Below, piece after piece: positions 14,079-20,382 of a DNA stretch of 20,382 bases. The position numbers were made by a program, and so were the translations under genes. The first letter of the stretch is position 1. Every line of letters begins with the position of its first letter. Under the pieces are notes generated by a model. It had not been told where the DNA came from, did no database searches, and saw nothing but the letters and a program-made list of their open reading frames with translations. Location of the stretch: the IMG/VR virus record IMGVR_UViG_3300032046_000264, positions 1 through 20,382 of that record; one strand, given 5' to 3'. The stretch comes from a virus.

Positions 14079-14399
14079 ATGAGGAAAATCAAGTTAGTTG
14101 CATGGAAGGCAGCATTGCCAAACGGAGAATTCAGAGACGAAGATTTGCTTGCTGCAATCAATGTGCTGGTCGGAGCAAAGAAACCAGAAGAAATCCCAAG
14201 AGGGATCGCAGCATTTCAAATCATGGGCAACATTGCCAAGGCATTTGATAAAGCACTCGAAACACAGGTGCTTGAATTAGAGGAAAGGGAATATAAATTC
14301 CTGAAAGATACTATTGAACGGGACGTTCCATCAACATGGGCACTAAATAAAAATATTTCACAAGCGATTAACGATTTCCTTAGTGCTAAAGAAGAATAG
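14079..14399 (+). CDS. Small helical protein of unknown function
   Basis: The ATG at 14079 has GGAGGT at 14064-14069 with a 9-nt gap; an in-frame TTG at 14070 is too close. The 106-residue product is mostly helical, beginning MRKIKLVAWKAALPNGEFRD and ending in IERDVPSTWALNKNISQAI. No family is named. Proteins of this size after the capsid gene are often head-completion or tail-joining proteins, but this one could equally be an assembly chaperone; the sequence does not decide. Confidence 0.65.
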   Translation: MRKIKLVAWKAALPNGEFRDEDLLAAINVLVGAKKPEEIPRGIAAFQIMGNIAKAFDKALETQVLELEEREYKFLKDTIERDVPSTWALNKNISQAINDFLSAKEE

Positions 14400-14411
14400 G
14401 AGGTTTTGAAT

Positions 14412-14582
14412 ATGGTAACAATCAAAGGACCGATTAAAATCACGGGCGGATTTAATTCAGAAGAATTCCTTAAGGAGCATGCTAAAGAAGTTAAGGTTAA
14501 ACTTCCTTTTACAGCAACAGGATGGAAGAGCACTAAGACTCCTGCAGCAGCAGATATGTCTAATATAACAGTCAATAAGTGA
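14412..14582 (+). CDS. 56-residue protein of unknown function
   Basis: A short gene with a strong ribosome binding site (GGAGGT, 14399-14404) and ATG 14412. The product begins MVTIKGPIKITGGFNSEEFL, has a central helical HAKEVKVK part and ends DMSNITVNK. Tight spacing to both neighbours supports it. It may be a small virion component. Confidence 0.6.
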   Translation: MVTIKGPIKITGGFNSEEFLKEHAKEVKVKLPFTATGWKSTKTPAAADMSNITVNK

Positions 14583-14588
14583 TTAAAA

Positions 14589-14744
14589 ATGGTATTGTCA
14601 AGAACAACGCAGGGTGCATGGCACAGAATCACAGGATCAACAGTAGAAGTCCTTACGGAATTGAGCACAGCTGGTATCCATCCAAGAGAAATATCCTATA
14701 TGGCTTCGGATGCTACAGTCTGCATTTATAGGCGAGGCAACTAA
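14589..14744 (+). CDS. 51-residue protein, first of a tandem pair
   Basis: ATG 14589 follows the preceding stop by 6 nt. The product begins MVLSRTTQGAWHRITGSTVE and continues VLTELSTAGIHPREI. The next gene encodes a clear relative (MALTRMDVGTWHYITGTADE, VLTELKTVGIKAENI). The alignable W-H-x-I-T-G and VLTEL positions show a local duplication. The function is unknown; a small decoration or head protein is possible. Confidence 0.6.
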   Translation: MVLSRTTQGAWHRITGSTVEVLTELSTAGIHPREISYMASDATVCIYRRGN

Positions 14745-14746
14745 AA

Positions 14747-14950
14747 TTGGCATTAACCAGAATGGATGTAGGGACTTGGCATTACATAACAGGGACAGCC
14801 GATGAAGTCCTTACAGAACTTAAAACTGTCGGGATAAAAGCAGAGAACATAGCAAACATTGCAGACAGTTCGACATCAGCAGTATTTTATCACGGACGGG
14901 CTATGTTAAATAAGAAGGTTATGTTAGAGTCAGGTAGTGAAATAGCATAA
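14747..14950 (+). CDS. 67-residue protein, second of a tandem pair
   Basis: The start is TTG at 14747, accepted because the first residues align with the paralogue just upstream (MALTR against MVLSR) and because GAGGC lies about 8 nt before it. The product then shows WHYITG and VLTEL as in the partner and ends in a longer tail (NKKVMLESGSEIA). It is co-transcribed with its partner. The function is unknown. Confidence 0.6.
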   Translation: MALTRMDVGTWHYITGTADEVLTELKTVGIKAENIANIADSSTSAVFYHGRAMLNKKVMLESGSEIA

Positions 14951-14987
14951 CTAAGATTAAGAAAAACAATTGTGAGGAGGTATTAAA

Positions 14988-15512
14988 ATGGTAGCAACAT
15001 TCAGCTGGGTAGAATACAACACCCAAGCAACGGATACAGGTATCCCAACAAACCTAAACTTGGGAAGCGCAAACGCAAGGAACCTTGCACCGAGCACATA
15101 CCCTATTACAGCAGGAACATACTCGTATAGCAAATGGGTAAGAGGAGTTTGGTCAGGCGCATTCACAAGAATTGATAACTTGCAGTTTTGGATGAGCGCA
15201 TCAGGGACAGGTTACGTGACAGGCGAAAGCTTGAAATGCACTGCAACAACAGGAACATATGCAGGAACAAGCACTTATCATGCACCAACAGGCGTAGCTA
15301 AACAGGACACTAAAGCTGTAAAGACTATGCCGATAGCAGACCCTGGAGCAGCAAACATCGGTATCGCTGGAAGCTTGAGCGGAAGCATAACAACTTCAAC
15401 AGCAGGCTCTAATTCGAGCGACTTTATAGTTGTGCAGGCAAGCATAACTACTGCAGCAAGCGCAGGCGCAGTCCAGCAGAAGACGTTCACACTGCAATAC
15501 GACGAAGTATAG
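14988..15512 (+). CDS. Ser/Thr/Ala-rich virion protein (decoration or tail)
   Basis: AGGAGGT at 14975-14981 gives a strong start at ATG 14988. The 174-residue product is low in charge and rich in Thr, Ser, Gly and Ala, with strand-like segments such as GSLSGSITTSTAGSNSS and a single-domain beta-sandwich appearance; it contains Trp/Tyr-rich turns (YSYSKWVRGVWSGAF). This suits a structural protein such as a tail or decoration subunit. It is the last gene before a hairpin terminator and directly precedes the sugar-transferase gene, so it may be a glycosylation target; that is inference. Confidence 0.65.
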   Translation: MVATFSWVEYNTQATDTGIPTNLNLGSANARNLAPSTYPITAGTYSYSKWVRGVWSGAFTRIDNLQFWMSASGTGYVTGESLKCTATTGTYAGTSTYHAPTGVAKQDTKAVKTMPIADPGAANIGIAGSLSGSITTSTAGSNSSDFIVVQASITTAASAGAVQQKTFTLQYDEV

Positions 15513-15544
15513 GAAAAGAGATTCTTTTCTTTTTTTCTTTTTTC
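15513..15544 (+). terminator. Hairpin and T-run terminator
   Basis: GAAAAGA (15513-15519) pairs with TCTTTTC (15523-15529) over a 3-nt loop and is followed by a T7 run and more T's. It directly follows the stop codon at 15512 and is the clearest terminator in the window. Confidence 0.75.
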
Positions 15545-15556
15545 AGTATATGCGTA

Positions 15557-15568
15557 AAATATATATAG
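15557..15568 (+). promoter_or_regulatory. TATA box for the glycosyltransferase gene
   Basis: AAATATATATAG, the same 12-mer as at 5465-5476. Initiation near 15589 would leave a leader of about 34 nt that includes the AAGGAGGT ribosome binding site at 15609-15616. Confidence 0.6.
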
Positions 15569-15622
15569 AGGTCTCTCTGTTACCTATTTCTATTTGAAGA
15601 GAATTTTAAGGAGGTAATCCCG

Positions 15623-18082
15623 ATGGAAGACGAAGAGAATGTAACTATGAAGGGCGGACAAAATTATCAGGTTGCTGCACCCAAAACAAATGATTTCTTG
15701 GCGGGGCAAATCAATCCGACTGCTGCTGCAGAATATATCCAGACAAGGCGTGGCATCGGGATTTGTATCATAACCAGAGGCACTGTCCCTATCAAATGGA
15801 GTATGCATCTGAACGAGGTTTCTAAATGTTTTCCTGGCGGGCTGTTCTGGAAATTTCTTATTGTTGAACGTATGAGCTGGGCTGCTGCAAGAAGCGAATG
15901 TGTCAGGAAATGCCGAGCCAATAATTTTGAATGGCTAATGTTTGTTGATGATGATGTTTTCATACCTAAAGATTGCTTGCAGAAGATGATGGCTGCTGGC
16001 AAGAAAGTTATCTCGGGAATATACTGGACAAAGACCGAGCATCCTGCACCAGTCATATTTGAAGAATTTGGTAAAGGCCCGATGTTTGAGTTCGAGCCTG
16101 ATAGGATAATCCCGATTGCTGGGAGCGGGCTCGGCTGCACGCTTATCCATATGGACGTGTTCGATAAATTCGATGAAAAAGGATTAGCTTATTTTGTTGA
16201 GAATTGGGTGTTTGTTGATCCGTTGGGCCAGAAGATGAAATGCCCAATAGGTGAAGACCATTATTTCTTTTTAAAAGCTAAAGAAGTCGGGTTCCAGCCT
16301 TATGCGCATACGGGTATCCTATGCGACCATTATGACTATAAAGAGGACAAATTCTTTCCTGGCGAGGATATTGTAAGAGATTTCTGTAAAACGCAATTGA
16401 AGAAAGCTGGCAGGGAAGACATTGTAAAAGATTATGACCATAGGATGCTTGATACCGAAAAGAAGACTATTGTTATCTATAACGATGTTGTGCCATTCGC
16501 TGGTGATGAAATCGCAAGGCGTGGTGTGGGTGGCAGTGAAGGCGACATCATCTATCTTGCACGGGAATTTGCACGGCTTGGCACATATAATGTCCGAGTC
16601 TATTGCCGATGCCTGCGTGAAGGCTTCTATGATAACGTGTTATACAGGGATAACAAGAAAATGTTTATCGATATGCAGAAGATGCAGACAGATTTATTTA
16701 TCAGTTCTCGAAACCTGCAGCCATTCTTTGATCCAGATTTTAAACAGAAGCATAACGTGGCTCAATCCATTTATTGGGCGCATGATATCTCGGAAGATCC
16801 AATGTCGTTGGGCATGGAACGTGCAATAGTAGACAAGATTGTGGCATTGACAGAATATCATAAACAGGATCTTATCAATGCGTTCAAATTAGACCCGAAG
16901 AAAATAATTGTTATTCCGAATGGTGTTGACATCAATAGGTATAAGGATAGGGCAAACATATCCAAGATTCATGGCAAATGCATCTATTCTTCAACGCCAT
17001 ACAGAGGGTTGGATGTTTTGCTCAGGATATGGCCTACTATCAGGCTACGTGTGCCTCATGCCGAATTGTCCATTTTCAGCAGCATCAAAGTATATGGCGA
17101 GTTCTTTGATGATTCTCCATGGGAAGACTTGTATGCTTATGCTAAGAGGCTTGAAGGGATTAAATATCATGGGTCAGTGAAGCATGACAGGCTGGCAAAA
17201 GAACAGATGGAAGCCCAGCTTTGCTTATATCCTAACCATTTCCCTGAAACATGTTGTGTGACTGCTATGGAATGCCAGACTGCAGGGACTCCGATCATAA
17301 CAACTGATAAAGCGGGATTAAGAGAAACAATTAAGCCTAACTGTGGCATTTTGATTGGCGGAGAACCGCATAATTCTGAATACCAGCAGGCTTTTATTGA
17401 TGCAGCCGTGGACTTGCTTATCGATCCTGAGAAGTATGCTCTAATGCAGCAAGAATGTTATAAGCATGATTTCAGTTGGGCAACTTTGGCAAAGCAATGG
17501 CTCAGTAAATTCTTGAATCTGCAAGAAATAGTGCCGATACAGGATTGGGATAAAGTCTACATAAAGGAGCTTGAAAGGCAACAATTCCACATAGACAATG
17601 CAAGATTCAACTATCTCAAACAGTTTGTTAAGGGCCAGCATGACAGGGTGCTTGATATCGGCTGCGGATTGGGCGCATTCCCGAGGTTCTTAAGACAAGC
17701 GTTCCCTAAGATTGAATTATGGGGGCATGAATTATCCATGTTTGCACAGGACCATAATCGGCAGAGCGATAAAACTATCCTGTTTGCGAACCATCCGATT
17801 GAAGCCAAAGATTATGAAGCAGAATATTTCGATTTGATATTCTGTCAGCATGTGCTACAACATGCACAAAAGCCTGATGAATTATTGGCTACCTGCAAAA
17901 GATTAATAAAGCCCCACCATCTGGATGGTAAGATAGTGGTCGTTGTCCCGAAAGCATGGAATAATAATCTTGTTGCGCTTGCTGAAACCTTGAATTTTGA
18001 GATTGAGAATCACGGGATCACCGGCACTGCAGACCCGGATATCATAGCAGTAATCCAGTTCAATCCACCAAAATTAATATAA
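15623..18082 (+). CDS. Two-glycosyltransferase plus methyltransferase fusion
   Basis: One 819-residue protein with three enzymes. Residues about 40-265 are a GT-A (GT2-like) glycosyltransferase; FVDDDVF (107-113, Asp109-111) is the metal/sugar-nucleotide site. Residues about 280-640 are a GT-B (GT4-like) glycosyltransferase with GVGGSE (301-306), PNGVD (432-436) and the EX7E motif FPETCCVTAME (Glu542, Glu550). Residues about 660-815 are a class I SAM methyltransferase with VLDIGCGLG (676-684). Together they could build and methyl-cap a short glycan. It has its own promoter and ribosome binding site and lies between virion genes, so virion proteins or host surface glycans are likely substrates. 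Fusions of this kind are not typical of phage structural modules. Confidence 0.9.
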   Translation: MEDEENVTMKGGQNYQVAAPKTNDFLAGQINPTAAAEYIQTRRGIGICIITRGTVPIKWSMHLNEVSKCFPGGLFWKFLIVERMSWAAARSECVRKCRANNFEWLMFVDDDVFIPKDCLQKMMAAGKKVISGIYWTKTEHPAPVIFEEFGKGPMFEFEPDRIIPIAGSGLGCTLIHMDVFDKFDEKGLAYFVENWVFVDPLGQKMKCPIGEDHYFFLKAKEVGFQPYAHTGILCDHYDYKEDKFFPGEDIVRDFCKTQLKKAGREDIVKDYDHRMLDTEKKTIVIYNDVVPFAGDEIARRGVGGSEGDIIYLAREFARLGTYNVRVYCRCLREGFYDNVLYRDNKKMFIDMQKMQTDLFISSRNLQPFFDPDFKQKHNVAQSIYWAHDISEDPMSLGMERAIVDKIVALTEYHKQDLINAFKLDPKKIIVIPNGVDINRYKDRANISKIHGKCIYSSTPYRGLDVLLRIWPTIRLRVPHAELSIFSSIKVYGEFFDDSPWEDLYAYAKRLEGIKYHGSVKHDRLAKEQMEAQLCLYPNHFPETCCVTAMECQTAGTPIITTDKAGLRETIKPNCGILIGGEPHNSEYQQAFIDAAVDLLIDPEKYALMQQECYKHDFSWATLAKQWLSKFLNLQEIVPIQDWDKVYIKELERQQFHIDNARFNYLKQFVKGQHDRVLDIGCGLGAFPRFLRQAFPKIELWGHELSMFAQDHNRQSDKTILFANHPIEAKDYEAEYFDLIFCQHVLQHAQKPDELLATCKRLIKPHHLDGKIVVVVPKAWNNNLVALAETLNFEIENHGITGTADPDIIAVIQFNPPKLI

Positions 18083-18091
18083 ATACGAAAA
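18077..18091 (+). promoter_or_regulatory. Promoter-like element before the paralogue pair
   Basis: ATATAAATACGAAAA, identical to 10862-10876, overlaps the stop codon of the previous gene. If used as a TATA box the start would lie close to ATG 18108, yet AGGGAGGT (18093-18100) is also present. It may serve as promoter or as a regulator site. Confidence 0.5.
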
Positions 18092-18107
18092 TTAGGGAGG
18101 TATTACT

Positions 18108-18518
18108 ATGGCAGAAGGATATACTTGGAAAATAACCTTAGCTGATGATACGGTTAAGGATGAAAGCCTTGGAGATAAATACGCTTTAGCTTGGGAAATT
18201 GCAGGTGCGATAAAATCTATCGAGCTTGTGAACGATGGCAAATCGTTTAAGTGCACGCTTGCGACTGGCGAATTTAATATGAATGGTGATGTGCAGACAT
18301 TAGGCGCAGCCGTTCCAAATAAGCGTATGTTTTTCAGAAAGCGAAGACAGATACGCACTGATGGTAACGTGATCCTCGGAGCAAGAACCGAATATGTGTT
18401 CGGGTTTGTAGCGCCAGGAGATTATGAATACACTGCCTCAGTCCAGCCTGCTCTCGAACAATTACCAGAAGCGATCAAGAACCCGTCACAAAAACCTAAA
18501 TCGTCACCGTCACTTTAG
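18108..18518 (+). CDS. Virion-type small protein, first paralogue
   Basis: Strong GGGAGGT upstream supports ATG 18108. The 136-residue product begins WKITLADD and contains a beta-rich core with FKCTLATGEFNMNGD and NKRMFFRKRRQI, ending in a low-complexity Pro/Ser tail. The following gene encodes a related protein with the same layout. The two likely adopt one fold; position before a fibre gene suggests a tail or baseplate component. The family is not recognised. Confidence 0.65.
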   Translation: MAEGYTWKITLADDTVKDESLGDKYALAWEIAGAIKSIELVNDGKSFKCTLATGEFNMNGDVQTLGAAVPNKRMFFRKRRQIRTDGNVILGARTEYVFGFVAPGDYEYTASVQPALEQLPEAIKNPSQKPKSSPSL

Positions 18519-18519
18519 A

Positions 18520-18891
18520 ATGCCTTGGCACACATTATACCATAATGGGAAATTAGTCAAGCAGTTCAATGGTGTTCAAGAGACATTATTCAAGGAGCTT
18601 GATTTAGAGCAAGTGAATATCTTTGAAGTTGAACTGCAGGGACAGATTTTCGGTGTATGCCTGAAAGAAGCTGCATTCAGGATCGGTGATAAGATTTTCC
18701 AGTTTGAAGGTTTCATCGGTCAGAAGCTTCAATTAATCTATTTCAGACGAGTAAGAAAGGTCATAGGCGCTGATGGTGGCGACACCGTGCAGCATTGTTT
18801 AGGCTTTCAATCGAAAGGTTTAAATCCTAACAAACAAATCATCATGAAAGTGTCAGAGCCAGGGTATGCGGTCACTTTCGAGCTTAAATAA
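18520..18891 (+). CDS. Virion-type small protein, second paralogue
   Basis: ATG 18520 lies 1 nt after the previous stop; a longer reading from 18424 runs through that gene and adds a low-complexity Arg/His-rich leader, so it is rejected. The 123-residue product shares with its neighbour a W-x-x-TL start, a central FGVCLKEAAFRIGD strand block and a QLIYFRRVRK segment matching RMFFRKRRQI. Duplication and divergence of a structural subunit is the likely history. Function unknown. Confidence 0.65.
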   Translation: MPWHTLYHNGKLVKQFNGVQETLFKELDLEQVNIFEVELQGQIFGVCLKEAAFRIGDKIFQFEGFIGQKLQLIYFRRVRKVIGADGGDTVQHCLGFQSKGLNPNKQIIMKVSEPGYAVTFELK

Positions 18892-18926
18892 AACCAATCC
18901 AATGGTCAATACGGAGAAGCAATACA

Positions 18927-19151
18927 ATGCCAGAAGAAGAACTGATTAAAGAACCGATTTCTGTTAAACGTGAGGTTGAAGTATTAATCTCTGCTCAGGC
19001 AAGACGAGTTCTTATCGAAGCAAATATCAAAGAAGAAGATTTTATCAATTGGGCGCTCCAAGAGAACAAGGTATCTTACGGGGGCCATCATGTGATGTTA
19101 TACATGGAAAAGCTCTATGAAGAAAAACGACGAAAAGGTGATCCTAAATGA
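18927..19151 (+). CDS. Small helical protein of unknown function
   Basis: A 74-residue, charged protein with a GGAG site about 10 nt before ATG 18927. It holds a ISAQARRVLIEANIKEEDFI helical segment and a C-terminal Lys/Glu-rich helix. The stop overlaps the next start as ATGA, so the fibre protein is translationally coupled to it. It could be a chaperone or connector for the fibre; this is only inferred from position. Confidence 0.6.
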   Translation: MPEEELIKEPISVKREVEVLISAQARRVLIEANIKEEDFINWALQENKVSYGGHHVMLYMEKLYEEKRRKGDPK

Positions 19152-20275
19152 GTCCGCCACTTGCAGAAAGAAACACAGGGGATATAATTCCTGCTGCAGA
19201 TCATAATGATGTTAAAGATTATATTGAGGATGGAACTTATCGAGTCAAGACTGCTTATCTTCTTACCGTCCCAGGCTCAGCGCCGTCTGCTGCTAAAGGG
19301 ATAATCTATTATGACAGTGGCACTGATAAATTCAAGCAATGCACTGACGGCAGCAACTTTACAGATTTGGGCGGTGGCTACCAGCCTACTTATATTGTTA
19401 AGACTGGCGGGACTGTGGGTGTGGACTGCACGCATACAACAATTGCTGCTGCTATATCAGATGCACAAACAGGGCTCAAATATATTTACATAAAAAACGG
19501 AACTTATGCTGAAACGTTGACTATTAATTGGGCAGATGTTTCTCTCGTTGGTGAAAGTAAAGCGGGTGTTCAGATTCAACCGCCAAGTGGAAACGGTATA
19601 AATATAAGGTCTACAGGAATCACCATAAAAAATCTTACCGTGAACAATCCAACAGGGGGACATGTATCTTTTGGGATAGACTGCTCAACTACAAGCGATT
19701 TCAGTAATTTGCTTGTGGAGAATTGTGTTATATCAGGAACCTTTTATGCTTGTTTTGAGATTGTCCCGAACAATATAGCCGTAACGAACATTAAGATTAT
19801 CAATTGCACTATTCAGCCAGAATATTTGGTAGATTATGCGCCAGGTCCCGAAGGAATAGAGATGTATAGTAATGGCACAGCTACTATAAGAGATGTTTGG
19901 TTTACAAATAATAAGATTATTACTACTGGAACTTTTAGCGGAAATGCGTATGGCATTGCCATATTTGGTTATGGCTCCCATGTTGAGCGTATTTATGTCC
20001 AGAACAACACTATTAAGCTGGACGCTACCGTAACGAAGCAGATTGCCTTTGATTTCAGGACAACAAACCCAGCAATATTATCTAAGATTTTCATTGATTG
20101 CAATACTATAGACGTGACAGGCTCTACCGATGATTATTGTATGCGTCTCGGTGTAGGAACAGTGGACAGTATTTTATTAATTAATAACTATGTCAAATGT
20201 GATGTTGGCTTGGTTATTAGCTATGGAGCTGGCACTTATACCAATATAGTAGATGTGTGGAATATACTTGGGTGA
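19148..20275 (+). CDS. Beta-helix tail fibre or spike protein
   Basis: The 375-residue product starts with a phage-fibre N-terminus (residues about 1-75, including GIIYYDSGTDKFKQCTDGSNF). Residues about 85-360 show repeated strand turns of a right-handed parallel beta-helix: TIAAAISDAQTGLKYIYIKN at its opening, then regular NNTI, NCTI and NNKI turns about 20-30 residues apart, like pectate-lyase-type spikes. Such proteins bind or cleave surface glycans. No conserved catalytic residues can be assigned. Six N-X-S/T sequons are present. It likely recognises the host. Confidence 0.78.
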   Translation: MSPPLAERNTGDIIPAADHNDVKDYIEDGTYRVKTAYLLTVPGSAPSAAKGIIYYDSGTDKFKQCTDGSNFTDLGGGYQPTYIVKTGGTVGVDCTHTTIAAAISDAQTGLKYIYIKNGTYAETLTINWADVSLVGESKAGVQIQPPSGNGINIRSTGITIKNLTVNNPTGGHVSFGIDCSTTSDFSNLLVENCVISGTFYACFEIVPNNIAVTNIKIINCTIQPEYLVDYAPGPEGIEMYSNGTATIRDVWFTNNKIITTGTFSGNAYGIAIFGYGSHVERIYVQNNTIKLDATVTKQIAFDFRTTNPAILSKIFIDCNTIDVTGSTDDYCMRLGVGTVDSILLINNYVKCDVGLVISYGAGTYTNIVDVWNILG

Positions 20276-20331
20276 ATTATTCGTGATCATATAGTTGATT
20301 CTTCTTTTGGTAGGTTGTAAAGAGAAGAAGA

Positions 20332-20370
20332 GACTAATACAATAGTCTTGCGAGGAGCTAATACAATAGC
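20332..20370. repeat. Two tandem hairpins with an identical loop
   Basis: GACTA-ATACAA-TAGTC (20332-20347) and GCTA-ATACAA-TAGC (20357-20370) share a 12-nt core CTAATACAATAG 24 nt apart, while the outer stem base pair differs but still pairs. They lie in the gap after the fibre gene at the window edge. No function is known; they may be RNA structures or protein sites. Confidence 0.55.
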
Positions 20371-20382
20371 CAAATGACAGCC

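Overview
The window looks like a piece of a head-tailed double-stranded DNA virus (Caudoviricetes type) or provirus, most likely infecting an archaeon. The viral part is clear: on the plus strand there is an HNH endonuclease, a large terminase, a portal, a prohead protease joined to a scaffold, an HK97-fold major capsid protein, fibre or decoration proteins and a beta-helix tail protein, in standard head-module order. The archaeal part is inferred from AT-rich TATA boxes about 27-30 nt before starts that lack a ribosome binding site (leaderless genes), T-tract terminators, tRNAs without encoded CCA, U73 in the Thr tRNA, a DUF2080-like protein, and many N-X-S/T sequons in the surface proteins. 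Strong GGAGG ribosome binding sites are used inside operons. The host lineage cannot be named from the sequence alone.

Layout. 1-482: the start of a minus-strand gene (37-1), then about 445 nt without a convincing gene that holds six AACATATA motifs and a perfect 25-nt direct repeat. 483-2104: a divergent pair, a small zinc-ribbon-like protein (minus) and a DUF3307 membrane protein followed by a radical SAM enzyme (plus). 2105-2267: terminator, TATA box and a long hairpin that hides the ribosome binding site of the HNH gene. 2268-4958: HNH nuclease, a run of small overlapping genes and the terminase. 4961-5288: three minus-strand tRNAs (Trp, CAT-anticodon, Thr). 5506-10844: a small two-helix membrane protein, the portal, a 1208-residue fusion of DNA-processing domains, and a tiny helix-turn-helix protein. 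10893-15512: protease-scaffold, capsid protein, and decoration or fibre proteins separated by T-tracts. 15623-18082: a glycosyltransferase-glycosyltransferase-methyltransferase fusion. 18108-20275: two paralogous small proteins, a small helical protein and a beta-helix fibre. 20276-20382: two tandem hairpins with the same loop.

How it may fit together. The HNH nuclease, terminase and portal package DNA into a shell made by the capsid protein on the scaffold, which is matured by the protease. A separate scaffold could be made from an internal start within the protease gene. The three-domain sugar/methyl transferase sits next to Ser/Thr-rich and Asn-rich surface proteins and may modify them. 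The most unusual gene is the 1208-residue protein between portal and protease: in order, a metallo-beta-lactamase fold, an unnamed domain, a pol-beta-type nucleotidyltransferase, an ATP-dependent ligase, and a LigD-like 3'-phosphoesterase. It reads as an end-processing and joining machine in one chain, placed in the virion assembly operon.
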